Below, piece after piece: positions 9,379 to 18,737 of a stretch of 64,000 nt of DNA. The notes under the pieces were generated by a model. The model saw only the letters and a list, made by a program, of their open reading frames with translations, was not told the origin of the DNA and searched no databases. The position numbers and the translations under genes are program-made. The DNA is taken from contig NZ_BLKW01000002.1 of the NCBI RefSeq assembly GCF_010723305.1, positions 1,736,001 to 1,800,000 on the forward strand. The letters run 5' to 3'. Within the stretch, counting starts at the first letter, position 1. Each line of letters begins with the position of its first letter. Source of the stretch: Mycobacterium botniense (GTDB taxonomy: Bacteria > Actinomycetota > Actinomycetes > Mycobacteriales > Mycobacteriaceae).

Positions 9379-9860
9379 TGCGGTGGTGGACCGCCGTTGC
9401 CGCCGGTGCGTTGGCGGCGATCTATGTCGGGCTGGCCGCGGTGGGCGGCTGGTACTACTGGGATCGGGTACAGACACGGGGCGAGCAGTTGGCGCGGGCC
9501 CAGCTGCCCACCTTAGCCGCCCGCGAGATACCCGAGGTGTTCGGCTACGACTACCAGACCGTTGAACGTAGCCTCACTGGCGCCTACCCGTTGCTCACTC
9601 CGGGCTATCGGCAAGAGTTTCAAAAAAGTGTCAACCAGCAGATCATTCCGGAGGCCCGCAAGCGTGAGGTCGTCGTACAGGCCAGTGTCGTCGGTGCAGG
9701 AGTCATGGCGGCCAAACGCGACTCAGCTTCGGTGATGGTGTACATGAACCGCACTGTCACCGACAAGTCCCGACAGCCTCTCTACGATGGGAGCCGACTA
9801 CGGGTGGACTATAAAAAAGTTGGCGGCAAATGGCTGATCGACTACATCACACCGATCTAA
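9378..9860 (+). CDS. mam4B: Mce-associated membrane protein (Mam4B-like)
   Basis: 160 residues, the length I recall for Rv3492c. One N-terminal membrane helix (about 5-28) and a Mam-type soluble domain ending VGGKWLIDYITPI. Its ATG overlaps the upstream stop (TGATG), so it is the last gene of the mce4 operon. It ends 15 bases from the convergent gene at 9876-10439; no strong terminator hairpin was seen in that gap. Confidence 0.85.
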   Translation: MRWWTAVAAGALAAIYVGLAAVGGWYYWDRVQTRGEQLARAQLPTLAAREIPEVFGYDYQTVERSLTGAYPLLTPGYRQEFQKSVNQQIIPEARKREVVVQASVVGAGVMAAKRDSASVMVYMNRTVTDKSRQPLYDGSRLRVDYKKVGGKWLIDYITPI

Positions 9861-9875
9861 CCGGTGTGACAGCGT

Positions 9876-10439
9876 TCAGTAGCACATTGCAATATCGTTG
9901 CAGTACAGGGGATAACGTTGAGCGGGGGGGTCTAGAGGTGCCTGAAAACTCAGTGTGAACGGCTCCTTCGTCATTGCCGGCTGCAGGCCGCAAACGGCGT
10001 CATGCAAACTTGTATGCGTGCCGGTCAGTGTTTCGTCGTCAAAGGCATAGGTTTCGGTGGACGGCGCGGTGCTACCGTCTGGACACAGCACGCCGGCATC
10101 CTGTTTCACTTCGAAGGTCCATCGCTGGCCCACCAACCGTGCTCTGCCGCTGTAGTTCTGCAGCTTCTCCTCACGCTTGATGTTGCTGACCGTCGTGCTC
10201 ACCACATTGACAACACAAAAGTTCGCCTGAATCAGTGGGTTGGAATAGTCGGCGTAGTAGCGACTCCCGTTGACTTGATCACAGAGTGTGGACAACTTCC
10301 AGGTGGCTGGAGGTGCGCCTGCTTGCGTGTAGGTGTACACGCCGTCCGGTGGCGGCGCCACCGCGCCGGCCGGACTCGCCGAGGCCACGGCGGCTGCTGC
10401 GAAAACCGCCGCAGCCGCAAATCCCCGGTCGACGATCAC
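9876..10439 (-). CDS. Secreted hypothetical protein (Rv3491-like)
   Basis: 187 residues from a GTG at 10439 placed just after an AAAGGAGG ribosome-binding site; the longer opening to 10508 is not supported. A clear Sec signal peptide (residues 1 to about 26, Ala-rich, ending ASPAGAVA) is followed by a secreted domain with six Cys, probably three disulfides, and no catalytic motif I recognise. It is convergent with the mce4 operon and upstream of nothing else on its strand until otsA, the arrangement of Rv3491 in H37Rv. Function unknown. Confidence 0.82.
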   Translation of the reverse strand: MIVDRGFAAAAVFAAAAVASASPAGAVAPPPDGVYTYTQAGAPPATWKLSTLCDQVNGSRYYADYSNPLIQANFCVVNVVSTTVSNIKREEKLQNYSGRARLVGQRWTFEVKQDAGVLCPDGSTAPSTETYAFDDETLTGTHTSLHDAVCGLQPAMTKEPFTLSFQAPLDPPAQRYPLYCNDIAMCY

Positions 10440-10540
10440 CTGATGCCTCCTTTCGGGCCGGCGCTGGATGCTGAGTCGAGTATCGCAGGGTGGGCGCAGC
10501 GACACCATGGGTTCGGCACTCGCCGGGGCCGTCGGCGGGG

Positions 10541-11995
10541 TTAGCCTGACGGGTGAGCATCGGCGAGCGCGTTGAGAAACGAGCGCGCCCAGCGGTCGAC
10601 ATCATGAGTGAGCACCTGCCGTCGCAAGGCTCGCATCCGGCGCCGCCCTTCCTCGACGGGCTGGTTGAGCGCCGCCTCGATCGCGTCTTTGACCCCTTCG
10701 AGGTCGTGTGGATTGACGAGGTATGCCTGCTTGAGCTCGGCCGCCGCGCCGGTGAATTCACTGAGCACGAGCGCGCCGCCCAGGTCGCTGCGACAAGCGA
10801 CGTACTCCTTGGCCACCAAATTCATTCCGTCCCGCAACGGGGTCACCAGCATCACGTCGCCGGCTACGAAGAACGCGATGAGCTCGTCGCGGGGGACTGG
10901 ACGGTGAATGTAGTGCACGACCGGATGGCCGACCTCGCTGTACTCCCCGTTGATGTGGCCGACCTGCCGTTCGATGTCGTTACGCAGGATTTGATAACTC
11001 TCCACGCGTTCCCGGCTCGGGGTGGCGAGCTGGACCAAGACGGTGTCGTCGCGTTTGGCGCGACCCTCCGCGAGCAGTTCGGAAAAGGCTTTCAACCGGA
11101 CGTCGATGCCTTTGGTGTAGTCGAGCCGGTCGACGCCGAGCAGAATTTTGCGGGGATTGCCGAGTTCGGCGCGAATCTCGCGAGCCCGGCGACGGATGCG
11201 ACGGTCGCGGGCTCGCTGGTCGAGCGCGCTGGAATCGATGGAGATGGGAAACGCGCCCACCCGCACAGTGCGGGACCCGACTTGGGCCTCCCCGAGCCGC
11301 GAGCGCACCCCGACGGCTCCGCGCGAGGTGTTGGCGCCAATCAAGCGCCGGGCGAGGAACAAGAAGTTCTGGGCACCGCCGGCCAAGTGGAACCCCACCA
11401 AGTCGGCACCCAGCAGACCCTCGATGATCTCGGTGCGCCACGGCAGCTGCATGAACAGCTCCACCGGCGGGAAGGGAATGTGCAAAAAGAAACCAATGGT
11501 CACATCGGGTCGCAGGCTGCGCAGCATCTGGGGGACCAGTTGCAGCTGGTAGTCCTGCACCCATACGGTCGCCCCCCGCGCGGCGGCGCGGGAGGTGGCT
11601 TCGGCGAAGCGCCGGTTGACGTCAACATAGCGATCCCACCACTCCCGGTGATAAATCGGTTTGACGATGACGTCGTGGTATAGCGGCCACAGCGTGGCGT
11701 TGGAAAAGCCCTCGTAATACCCAGCGACGTCCTCGGCGCTGAGCCGAACCGGGTAGAGGCGCAGCTCGTCTTCGACGATGGGTTCTTCGTCGGCGTCGGT
11801 GATGCCCGGCCAGCCGATCCAGGCTCCTCGTTGACGTCGTAACAATGGCTCTAAGGCCGTGACCAGCCCGCCTGGGCTGCGTTTCCAGGTGGTGGCCCCA
11901 TCGGGTAGCCGCTCCATATCGATGGGCAGTCGGTTAGCGACCACCACGAAGTCGGAATCCCCGGAGCCGATGGTCAGGGCCTGCCCGGACGGCAT
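10541..11995 (-). CDS. otsA: Trehalose-6-phosphate synthase
   Basis: 484 residues of the GT20 family: makes trehalose-6-phosphate from a nucleotide-glucose donor and glucose-6-phosphate, feeding trehalose used for cell-envelope mycolate transfer. Motifs visible: VVANRLPI near the N-terminus, [11 protein letters not shown] with [18 protein letters not shown] and FFLHIPFPP in the acceptor-side half, [12 protein letters not shown], and the donor-site segment [12 protein letters not shown] plus [11 protein letters not shown] near the C-terminus. The ATG (11995) is directly adjacent to the stop of the 54-residue gene upstream, so the two are probably co-transcribed. Confidence 0.95.
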   Translation of the reverse strand: MPSGQALTIGSGDSDFVVVANRLPIDMERLPDGATTWKRSPGGLVTALEPLLRRQRGAWIGWPGITDADEEPIVEDELRLYPVRLSAEDVAGYYEGFSNATLWPLYHDVIVKPIYHREWWDRYVDVNRRFAEATSRAAARGATVWVQDYQLQLVPQMLRSLRPDVTIGFFLHIPFPPVELFMQLPWRTEIIEGLLGADLVGFHLAGGAQNFLFLARRLIGANTSRGAVGVRSRLGEAQVGSRTVRVGAFPISIDSSALDQRARDRRIRRRAREIRAELGNPRKILLGVDRLDYTKGIDVRLKAFSELLAEGRAKRDDTVLVQLATPSRERVESYQILRNDIERQVGHINGEYSEVGHPVVHYIHRPVPRDELIAFFVAGDVMLVTPLRDGMNLVAKEYVACRSDLGGALVLSEFTGAAAELKQAYLVNPHDLEGVKDAIEAALNQPVEEGRRRMRALRRQVLTHDVDRWARSFLNALADAHPSG

Positions 11996-12160
11996 TTAGC
12001 TCTCGAGTTTCGACGGCCCAATACCGAGCATCGACAAGAAAATCCGGCACTCATCGGCATCGTTCGCGTAGGCAGCGACGACACGCCGCGCCTGGCGTGC
12101 GGTGCTGTCGGTCAACGGTTCCACATCTCCGATTTCGCCAGGGTCAGATTTACTAGGCAT
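11996..12160 (-). CDS. Small conserved protein upstream of otsA (Rv3489-like, 54 aa)
   Basis: A 54-residue frame (MPSKSDPGEIGDVEPLTDST to GIGPSKLES) whose TAA stop touches the otsA ATG with no intervening base. The length and position match Rv3489 of H37Rv. It is acidic at the N-terminus and has an RQARRVVAAYANDADECR helix-like segment in the middle; no known domain recognised. The zero-gap arrangement suggests translational coupling to otsA. Confidence 0.75.
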   Translation of the reverse strand: MPSKSDPGEIGDVEPLTDSTARQARRVVAAYANDADECRIFLSMLGIGPSKLES

Positions 12161-12465
12161 AAAACAACTCTAAGCGACGTCCGCAGAGCGCCGCAGCTCG
12201 CATCGTGTTGAGGTCCGGGATCCCGGCGCGGGGTGAACCGACCGGGGGTGCCTTTGCCGGGCTGGGCTGTGCTCAGCGTGCCGTGGCGTGTGCGCCGGGC
12301 TCGGCGCCGACCCGACAACGGGTGCGGTCGGGTCGAGCCGTAATGTTCACAGCGCCGGATCCGACCCGGATGCGACGGGCCGCGTTGCGGCATCACGATG
12401 AAGCGGAGCAACCTGATATAGCGCACCCTGGATACTGCGCATCGACATAAACGAAGGTGGGCGCG
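12161..12465. other. Divergent intergenic region, otsA operon / crotonase gene
   Basis: 305 bases between divergently transcribed genes. It must hold promoters for both directions. Apart from the GAAGGTGGG ribosome-binding site (12453-12460) of the plus-strand gene I see no convincing operator, repeat or coding sequence. Confidence 0.6.
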
Positions 12466-13401
12466 ATGGCAACCCGTGATCACGCCGGCACCAGTGCAGT
12501 TGACGGCAAGGCCGATGCCCTGGTGACCTACGAAACCCTTGACAACGGCAGGATCGCCCGGATCTGGCTCAACCGGCCCGAGGCACATAATGCCCAGAAC
12601 CGCACTTTGCTGGTTCAGCTTGACGAGGCGTTCGGTCGCGCCGAGGCCGATGACGCCGTTCGCGTGGTGATCCTGGCGGCGCGCGGCAAGAACTTCTCCG
12701 CTGGCCACGACTTGGGGTCAGAGGCAGCTATCCTCGAGCGGCAACCCGGGCCCGCGCAACATCCGAGCTTTCGTTCGCTTGGCGCCACCCGCGACCCCAT
12801 CGCTGAGAAGGTCTACCTGCAGGAGTGGCACTTCTACTTCCAAAACACTTGTCGCTGGCGTGATCTGCGCAAAATCACCATTGCTCAGGTTCAGGGCAAT
12901 GCGATCGCGGCCGGATTGATGCTGATCTGGGCGTGTGATCTGATTGTCGCCGCCGACAACGCGAAATTCAGCGACGTCGTCGCGGTCCGCTTAGGAATGC
13001 CCGGTGTCGAATACTTTGCCCACCCTTGGGAATTCGGGCCACGTAAAGCTAAAGAACTGCTTTTGACCGGTGATTCGTTGGACGCCGACGAAGCCTACCG
13101 GCTGGGCATGGTGTCGAAGGTCTTTCCGGTCGATGAGCTGGAGGAGAAGACGCTGGAATTCGCCCGGCGCATCGCTGAGCGGCCGACGATGGCGGCGCTG
13201 CTGGTCAAAGATTCGGTTAACGCCGCCTCCGATGCCATGGGATTCACCGAGGCGTTGCGCCACGCGTTCCACGTCCACGAGCTCGGTCACGCGCACTGGG
13301 CGGCACACAACCAGAACCGCTACCCGGTCGGGTTGCCGCCCGATGTGGAGGATTGGCGCACGGCCAAGCCGACGAAACCGGCCCGCCGAGACACGCCCTG
13401 A
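12466..13401 (+). CDS. Enoyl-CoA hydratase/isomerase family protein (crotonase)
   Basis: 311 residues. Start is the ATG at 12466 behind GAAGGTGGG; a GTG at 12457 is in frame but overlaps that site. Crotonase fold: first oxyanion-hole segment RGKNFSAGHDLGSE (about 69-82), second VQGNAIAAGLMLIWACDLIVAAD (about 143-165), and the C-terminal helix AEAYRLGMVSKVFP-like. Such enzymes hydrate or isomerise enoyl-CoA in beta-oxidation. The catalytic glutamates of true hydratases are not obvious in the second segment, so the exact reaction is open. Not tightly coupled to neighbours. Confidence 0.85.
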   Translation: MATRDHAGTSAVDGKADALVTYETLDNGRIARIWLNRPEAHNAQNRTLLVQLDEAFGRAEADDAVRVVILAARGKNFSAGHDLGSEAAILERQPGPAQHPSFRSLGATRDPIAEKVYLQEWHFYFQNTCRWRDLRKITIAQVQGNAIAAGLMLIWACDLIVAADNAKFSDVVAVRLGMPGVEYFAHPWEFGPRKAKELLLTGDSLDADEAYRLGMVSKVFPVDELEEKTLEFARRIAERPTMAALLVKDSVNAASDAMGFTEALRHAFHVHELGHAHWAAHNQNRYPVGLPPDVEDWRTAKPTKPARRDTP

Positions 13402-13607
13402 GCGCGCCGGCCGCCTCCGCCACCGGGCCTCAGGGACAGGGCACGGTGACGGCGCGGCCGCGTCGGCACGGGCCGGTGTGACGGTTGTGACTATTGCGGT
13501 TTGGCTGGGCCCGGTTCTGCGCGGCGCCGCGGGGGCAGAGCAACCGTGGTGGCCGGCCCATGGTTCGATTACCAGAACCTGTTTCAGTTTGGGTGTGAGG
13601 GGCTGGT

Positions 13608-14441
13608 ATGCGGCTTTCGTTCGAGCACCGGACATACCTGGTCACCGGCGGCGGCAGCGGCATCGGTAAAGCGGTGGCCGCCGGGCTGGTCACCGCTGGC
13701 GCGAACGTCCTGATCGTCGGTCGTCACGCTGATCGGCTGGCAGCGGCCGCCACCGAGATCGGCGCTGCCAGCTCCGGCGGGGGATCGATCCGTTACCAGC
13801 CCGCCGACGTCACCAACGAAGACGCGACCGCAGACGCCGTCGCCGCCGCGACAGCGTGGCACGGGCGGCTGCACGGGGTGGTGCATTGCGCGGGCGGCTC
13901 AGAGACCATCGGCCCGATCACCCGCATCGACTCGGACGCGTGGCGCCGCACGGTAGACCTCAATGTCAATGGCACCATGTACGTGCTCAAGCACGCCGCA
14001 CGCGAGTTGGTCCGCGGCGGTGGCGGCGCGTTCGTCGGAATCTCCTCGATCGCAGCGAGTAACACCCATCGTTGGTTCGGCGCCTACGGGGTGACCAAAT
14101 CCGCGGTCGACCACCTGATGAAGCTGGCCGCCGACGAACTCGGCCCGTCCTGGGTGCGGGTCAACGGCATCCGCCCCGGATTGATCCGCACAGACCTGGT
14201 CGCACCGATCACGAATTCCCCTGAGCTGAGCGAAGACTATCGAATCTGCACGCCGCTGCCGCGAGTCGGGGAAGTCGATGACGTCGCTAACTTGGCGATG
14301 TTTTTGCTCAGCGATGCCGCCGCCTGGATCACCGGTCAGATCATCAACGTCGACGGTGGACACGCGTTGCGCCGCGGCCCAGACTTTACCGCGATGCTGG
14401 AACCGGTGTTCGGGGCGGACGGGTTACGTGGAGTGGTCTGA
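13608..14441 (+). CDS. Short-chain dehydrogenase/reductase (SDR)
   Basis: 277 residues, classical SDR. Cofactor motif TGGGSGIG at about 14-21; NADP-leaning NVLIVGRHADR after beta-2; catalytic triad region with SSIAAS and YGVTK. C-terminal MLEPVFGADGLRGVV. Follows the crotonase by 206 bases on the same strand; the 3' end overlaps the convergent dehydrogenase gene by 18 bases. Likely oxidises or reduces a hydroxy/keto-acyl-CoA or alcohol; substrate unknown. Confidence 0.88.
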   Translation: MRLSFEHRTYLVTGGGSGIGKAVAAGLVTAGANVLIVGRHADRLAAAATEIGAASSGGGSIRYQPADVTNEDATADAVAAATAWHGRLHGVVHCAGGSETIGPITRIDSDAWRRTVDLNVNGTMYVLKHAARELVRGGGGAFVGISSIAASNTHRWFGAYGVTKSAVDHLMKLAADELGPSWVRVNGIRPGLIRTDLVAPITNSPELSEDYRICTPLPRVGEVDDVANLAMFLLSDAAAWITGQIINVDGGHALRRGPDFTAMLEPVFGADGLRGVV

Positions 14442-15317
14442 GTCCCCTCCGGCATCGCGGGCGGCAAGGGTGGCGATCGCCGACCAATCCAGGTGCCCGG
14501 CACCGGCTGCCACCAGGGCCAGGAAGCGATCCCGCAACAGGCTGGCGACCGGCAACGGTACCTGGAGGTCTTCCGCAGCGGCCAGCACCAGCTGGACGTC
14601 TTTGAGGCCGAGCCGTGCCATGAACCCGGCCGGCTCGAAATCCTGGCGGGCGATCAGTCCGCCGTAGGTCTGATAGGCCGGTGCGCTGAACAGACTCGCG
14701 GTGAGGATATCGATGTAATGCAGTGGGTCGACACCAGCTTTGCCTATCAACGTCATTGCCTCACCAAGCGACTCGATGACCGAAGCAATGAGGAAGTTGG
14801 CGGAGAGTTTGACCAGGTTGGCGGTGTGCGGATGCTCAGATACCACGAAGGTGCGCTGACCGAGCGCATCGAACAGGGGTGTCAGCGGATCGAGCACTTG
14901 CGGTGCACCCGCGGCAATGACGAAAAGCCTTGCTGCAGTGGCTGCTTCGGGCCGGCCAAGGACCGGCGCAGCGACATAGAGCTGCCCGGCCTCGTGATGC
15001 GCCGAGGTGAGTTTTTTGGACAGGTCCACACTGATCGTGCTCGAAGAAATATGGGTGGCGCCTGGTCTGAGCGACGCCAGGATGCCGTTTTCGCCGAACG
15101 CCACCTGCTCGACGGCTTTATCGTCGGCCAACATCGTGACCACGGCGTCACCGGCGCAGGCTTCGGCGACGGTGCGTGCCGGTGTGGCGCCCTGCTGAAC
15201 CAACGCGGTCATCTTTTCTGCGGTGCGGTTATAGACGGTGACGCGATGACCAGCTCTGATGAGGTTCGCGGCCATTCCGCGACCCATGTTGCCCAGTCCG
15301 ATGAATCCGATATCCAT
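14424..15317 (-). CDS. NAD(P)-dependent beta-hydroxyacid dehydrogenase (3-hydroxyisobutyrate dehydrogenase family)
   Basis: 297 residues. N-terminal Rossmann motif GFIGLGNMGRGMAANL (4-19), the substrate/cofactor segment around residues 115-130, and the catalytic-lysine segment NLVKLSANFLIAS (about 170). These enzymes oxidise beta-hydroxyacids such as 3-hydroxyisobutyrate, or act as imine/glyoxylate reductases; which cannot be told from sequence. Monocistronic, convergent with the upstream SDR. Confidence 0.87.
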   Translation of the reverse strand: MDIGFIGLGNMGRGMAANLIRAGHRVTVYNRTAEKMTALVQQGATPARTVAEACAGDAVVTMLADDKAVEQVAFGENGILASLRPGATHISSSTISVDLSKKLTSAHHEAGQLYVAAPVLGRPEAATAARLFVIAAGAPQVLDPLTPLFDALGQRTFVVSEHPHTANLVKLSANFLIASVIESLGEAMTLIGKAGVDPLHYIDILTASLFSAPAYQTYGGLIARQDFEPAGFMARLGLKDVQLVLAAAEDLQVPLPVASLLRDRFLALVAAGAGHLDWSAIATLAARDAGGDSDHST

Positions 15318-15543
15318 ACCTCCAGCATGCAGCGTCTTGCTGCGCGCGGCGTCAGGATCGAACCGATGGCGGGCAGAGGTTTCGGTTTTTGTACGGTTCA
15401 GGGTGTGACGTGGCAGGTCACGACGATGTGTCGATGTACGCTCCGACAGCGCGTTGTGAATCCCGGGCTCGGGTCGTTTTCTTGATTGTGAAATACGTTA
15501 TCAGCCAGTTCTTTTAGCTTGATCCACTAGACGGGAGATTCGA

Positions 15544-16335
15544 ATGAAGCGATTAGAGGCCAGTCGGGTCTTGGTCACCGGCGCGGCGTCGGGAATCGGC
15601 CGGGCCACCGCGCTGCGGCTGCTCGACGAAGGCGCTGCGGTGGTCGCCGCCGATATTGCGACCGGGGGCCTGGAGAAGACCCGCGCGCTGGCCGGTGAGG
15701 CCGGGACCGGTGAGCAACTGACCACTGTGGAGATGGACGTCGGTGCCGAAAACTCGGTGATCGACGGAGTGCGTGCGGCTGTCCGCGCGCTGGGCGGCCT
15801 GGACGCCCTGGTCAACGCGGCCGGGATGCTGCGCGCCGCGCACACCGAGCAGATGAGCCTGCAGCAGTGGAATCACATCATCACCGTCAACCTGACCGGC
15901 ACCTTCCTTGTCGTTCGCGAGGCACTGCCCGCCCTACTGGAAAACCCCCGCAGCACGGTGGTGAACTTCAGCTCCACCTCTGCCTGCTTTGCGCACCCGT
16001 ACATGGCGGCCTATGCGGCCAGCAAGGGTGGTGTGCAGTCTTTCACGCACGCATTAGCACTCGAATACGCGCGTCGGGGTTTGCGTGCAGTCTGCGTGGC
16101 ACCCGGCAGCATCAAAACCGGGATCACGGATACCACAGCGGGTTACATTCCGACTGACGCGGATTGGTCGTTGTTCAGCAGGCTGTCCCCGATCTTGCCC
16201 ACTACGCTGGAATCCAGCGGGGCGCCGATGGGCGATCCGGCTGCGGTCGCCGGTGTGGTCGCCATGCTGGTCTCTGAAGACGGGGCTTTCATCACGGGCA
16301 CCGAAATCCGCATCGACGGTGGTACGCACGCGTGA
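15544..16335 (+). CDS. Short-chain dehydrogenase/reductase (Rv3485c-like position)
   Basis: 263 residues with TGAASGIGRATA (12-23), DIATGG after beta-2 (NAD preference by the Asp), NAAG, SSTSA and the YAASK catalytic pair (about 157-161). Start ATG is preceded by GACGGGAGA. It lies next to and convergent with cpsA, the order of Rv3485c-Rv3484 in H37Rv. A broken duplicate, including part of the promoter region, lies at 32420-32991. Confidence 0.87.
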   Translation: MKRLEASRVLVTGAASGIGRATALRLLDEGAAVVAADIATGGLEKTRALAGEAGTGEQLTTVEMDVGAENSVIDGVRAAVRALGGLDALVNAAGMLRAAHTEQMSLQQWNHIITVNLTGTFLVVREALPALLENPRSTVVNFSSTSACFAHPYMAAYAASKGGVQSFTHALALEYARRGLRAVCVAPGSIKTGITDTTAGYIPTDADWSLFSRLSPILPTTLESSGAPMGDPAAVAGVVAMLVSEDGAFITGTEIRIDGGTHA

Positions 16336-16345
16336 GAGCCGGTAT

Positions 16346-17971
16346 TTAATTCACGCAGGGAACACCGCCGCCGTCGATGGGCGCGCCTCGATCGGGTGTG
16401 GGTTCGGTGGTGGTGGTGCGTGACGGGTGGTGCGGCCCGGAAACCGTCGAGGCCATAGTGATGTCATCGTGTGCCGGGGCGGAGTAGTCGCTGTCGACGA
16501 ACACCGCGACATGGCCGGGGTCCACGTGCGGATCCGGTCGGTCGGGCGCATCGATGCCAAGCAGGATCCCCACATTGCGGGCATCGGCGTCGGCACCGGC
16601 GCCGTAGGCGATCGTGGTGGCGCGGGGCTCGCCGGTGATCCGGTCACGGACCTGGCCTGTGGTGTAGCCGCTGCGCTTGAGCGTGCGCGACACTTCGCCG
16701 GCGAGCCCGCTGATGCTGCCGACATTGACCACGTCGACGATGGTGGAGCGGTTGGGTGCTGCCGATGCGGGGGTGGGCAGGGCGGTTCCGAAAGCGGCGG
16801 CCACCTCTGCCTTGATTGCTGCCGGGTCAACGATGTTGACATCTTGACCGTCGATGGTGTCGTAGCGAAGTACCGGCAGTGTGCGGTATTCCACGTGGGC
16901 GCCGGCCAGCGCGCCCATCCGGCGGAACTGGTTTTCATCCCACCCGGCAGAAAGCACCACATCTTTGCGCGCCACCGCCATCAGGCTTTTGAGCTTGCCC
17001 AGATCGGTGAAGGTGCCCGAATCCTGAAGTTGCCGCATCACCGACGCCAAGAACGCCTGCTGGCGATGGGTACGGTCGAGATCGCCGTTGTCCAGGCCAT
17101 GGCGCTGCCGGACGAACGCCAGGGCTTGTTCTGCGTCCAGCGTCTGACGGCCCGCCGGAAAGTCCGCGCCGGAATACGGGTCATAAACGGCGTGTTTGAG
17201 ACAGACCTCCACGCCGCCCAGACTCTGGGTCAGATCGTAGAACCCGGCCAGGTTGATCTCGGCGAAGTAGTCGATCGGAACCCCGGTCAGGTTGCGGACT
17301 GCACGTAACGTCGCGGCCCTGGCGGCTTCCCTTCCCCGGGTCTCCAATTGCCGCCGGTCGCTGACGCCTTGGTCCATGAGCTTCTGCTCGGTGTAGGCCT
17401 TGGTGAGTCCGTAGGCTTCCTTGATTTTGATGTGGCGGTATCCGGGAACTCCGGTGAAAGGCACGTAATCGTCGCGCGGGATGGAAAAGGCGACCACTTT
17501 GTCATCGGTGCCCACGTGCACCAGGATCAGCGTGTTCGTGTTGTAACCACCTGCGTCGGAGTCACCGGCGTGCAGGTGCTTCAAAATCGCCCACGGCAGG
17601 TCGTTACCGTCCTGGTCTTTTCTTGAGTCAAGGCCGATAAGCAGGATATTCATCGCGCCGCCGGTAGACCGCGGATCGTCGGACTGCAGGGCCTGCGAAA
17701 CGGTGATGCCCCCAAAAGCGCTGCGGGCCACCCACCACCCCGCGCCGGTGAGCGTCAACGCCGCCGCCGACACCAACGTCAAGGCGCCGCGCACCGCCAG
17801 GTGCCGGCGCGCGTGCCGGGGCGGGCGAACCGCATGCCGGCGGTGTTTGCCCCCTGACCGCGTCGATATCCCCACCACGGTATCGACTCTGCCATAACCA
17901 CTGCACCCGTCCGACACGCCGGTTTGTGACCAGCACAACGCTGCCGGCAGCCGTTCGACGCGGATATTCAT
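16346..17971 (-). CDS. cpsA: LytR-CpsA-Psr (LCP) family cell-wall ligase
   Basis: Up to 541 residues; the true start may lie 20-30 codons inside, since the first residues look non-native. Arg/His-rich cytoplasmic leader, one membrane helix (about 62-82), LCP domain (about 105-330; MNILLIGLDSRKD, FSIPRDDYVPF, QALAFVRQRHGLDNGDLDRT) and a C-terminal LytR_C domain (about 365-470), then a Thr/Pro-rich tail. LCP enzymes attach arabinogalactan to peptidoglycan in mycobacteria. Location beside the otsA/SDR block matches cpsA (Rv3484) rather than lcp1, but lcp paralogues cannot be separated with certainty here. Confidence 0.88.
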   Translation of the reverse strand: MNIRVERLPAALCWSQTGVSDGCSGYGRVDTVVGISTRSGGKHRRHAVRPPRHARRHLAVRGALTLVSAAALTLTGAGWWVARSAFGGITVSQALQSDDPRSTGGAMNILLIGLDSRKDQDGNDLPWAILKHLHAGDSDAGGYNTNTLILVHVGTDDKVVAFSIPRDDYVPFTGVPGYRHIKIKEAYGLTKAYTEQKLMDQGVSDRRQLETRGREAARAATLRAVRNLTGVPIDYFAEINLAGFYDLTQSLGGVEVCLKHAVYDPYSGADFPAGRQTLDAEQALAFVRQRHGLDNGDLDRTHRQQAFLASVMRQLQDSGTFTDLGKLKSLMAVARKDVVLSAGWDENQFRRMGALAGAHVEYRTLPVLRYDTIDGQDVNIVDPAAIKAEVAAAFGTALPTPASAAPNRSTIVDVVNVGSISGLAGEVSRTLKRSGYTTGQVRDRITGEPRATTIAYGAGADADARNVGILLGIDAPDRPDPHVDPGHVAVFVDSDYSAPAHDDITMASTVSGPHHPSRTTTTEPTPDRGAPIDGGGVPCVN

Positions 17972-17987
17972 CTGACCACTTGACGTC

Positions 17988-18001
17988 TGGTGTCTTCACC
18001 A
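17988..18001. promoter_or_regulatory. Inverted repeat, candidate Mce2R operator
   Basis: TGGTGTCTTCACCA is a 5+4+5 inverted repeat in the 43-base gap between divergent cpsA and mce2R. The TGGT...ACCA half-sites resemble sites bound by FadR-type GntR regulators. It ends 13 bases before the mce2R ATG, fitting autoregulation. Inference from position and symmetry only. Confidence 0.4.
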
Positions 18002-18014
18002 CCATACTGCTGGC

Positions 18015-18737
18015 ATGGCGCTAAGGCCGGTGAGTCGTCGATCAGTGCCCGAAGAGGTTTTCGAACAGATCACGGCCGATGTGCTCAGCGGGGAGATGCA
18101 ACCCGGTCAAGCGCTGCCCAGCGAGCGCCGTCTGGCGGAGATGCTCGGAGTGTCTCGGCCCGCGGTACGTGAGGCACTGAAACGGCTTTCGGCCGTCGGA
18201 CTCATCGAGGTGCGCCAAGGTGACGTCACCACCGTGCGTGACTTCCGTCGGCATGCCGGCATGGATCTGTTGCCGCGGTTACTGTTTCGCGACGGCAAGC
18301 TCGACGTCTCGGTTGCCCACAGTATGCTCGAAGCCCGGCTGCGCACGGGTCCCAAGGTCGCGGAGCTGGCAGCCGAACGGCACGGGCCTGAGTTGTCCGA
18401 CCTGCTTGACGAGTCGCTGCGCATACTCGAGACCGAAAACGATCCAACCGAGTGGCAACGCCACGCGCTCACATTTTGGGATCATGTTGTGGACGCGGCC
18501 GGTTCAATCGTATTTCGTTTGATGTACAACGAGTTCCGCGCTGCATATGAGCCTGCGCTGGCGGTGCTGGCGAGCGAGATCACGGCAGATATCAAGCGGC
18601 CCGATACCTACCGGAAGTTGGCCGACGCACTCTGCGCGGGCGACCCGGCCGGCGCGAAGCAGGCCGCCTACGACGTAATCGACCTGGCGAACACAACAAT
18701 CATGTCGGCACTCGAGCGTTTGGGCGGTCCACAATGA
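18015..18737 (+). CDS. mce2R: Mce2R, GntR/FadR-family regulator of the mce2 operon
   Basis: 240 residues, the length I recall for Rv0586. N-terminal winged helix-turn-helix (about 12-75: [24 protein letters not shown]) followed by a helical FCD ligand-binding domain (about 95-225). In M. tuberculosis Mce2R represses the mce2 operon directly downstream. The gene has the same orientation here but is separated from yrbE2A by 360 bases of decayed sequence. FCD regulators usually sense small carboxylic acids or acyl-CoA esters. Confidence 0.88.
   Translation: MALRPVSRRSVPEEVFEQITADVLSGEMQPGQALPSERRLAEMLGVSRPAVREALKRLSAVGLIEVRQGDVTTVRDFRRHAGMDLLPRLLFRDGKLDVSVAHSMLEARLRTGPKVAELAAERHGPELSDLLDESLRILETENDPTEWQRHALTFWDHVVDAAGSIVFRLMYNEFRAAYEPALAVLASEITADIKRPDTYRKLADALCAGDPAGAKQAAYDVIDLANTTIMSALERLGGPQ

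Noticed and set aside
10553..11683. 376-codon open frame on the plus strand opposite otsA
   Set aside because: It is the antisense shadow of otsA, whose motifs are unmistakable; the plus-strand translation has no domain-like features.
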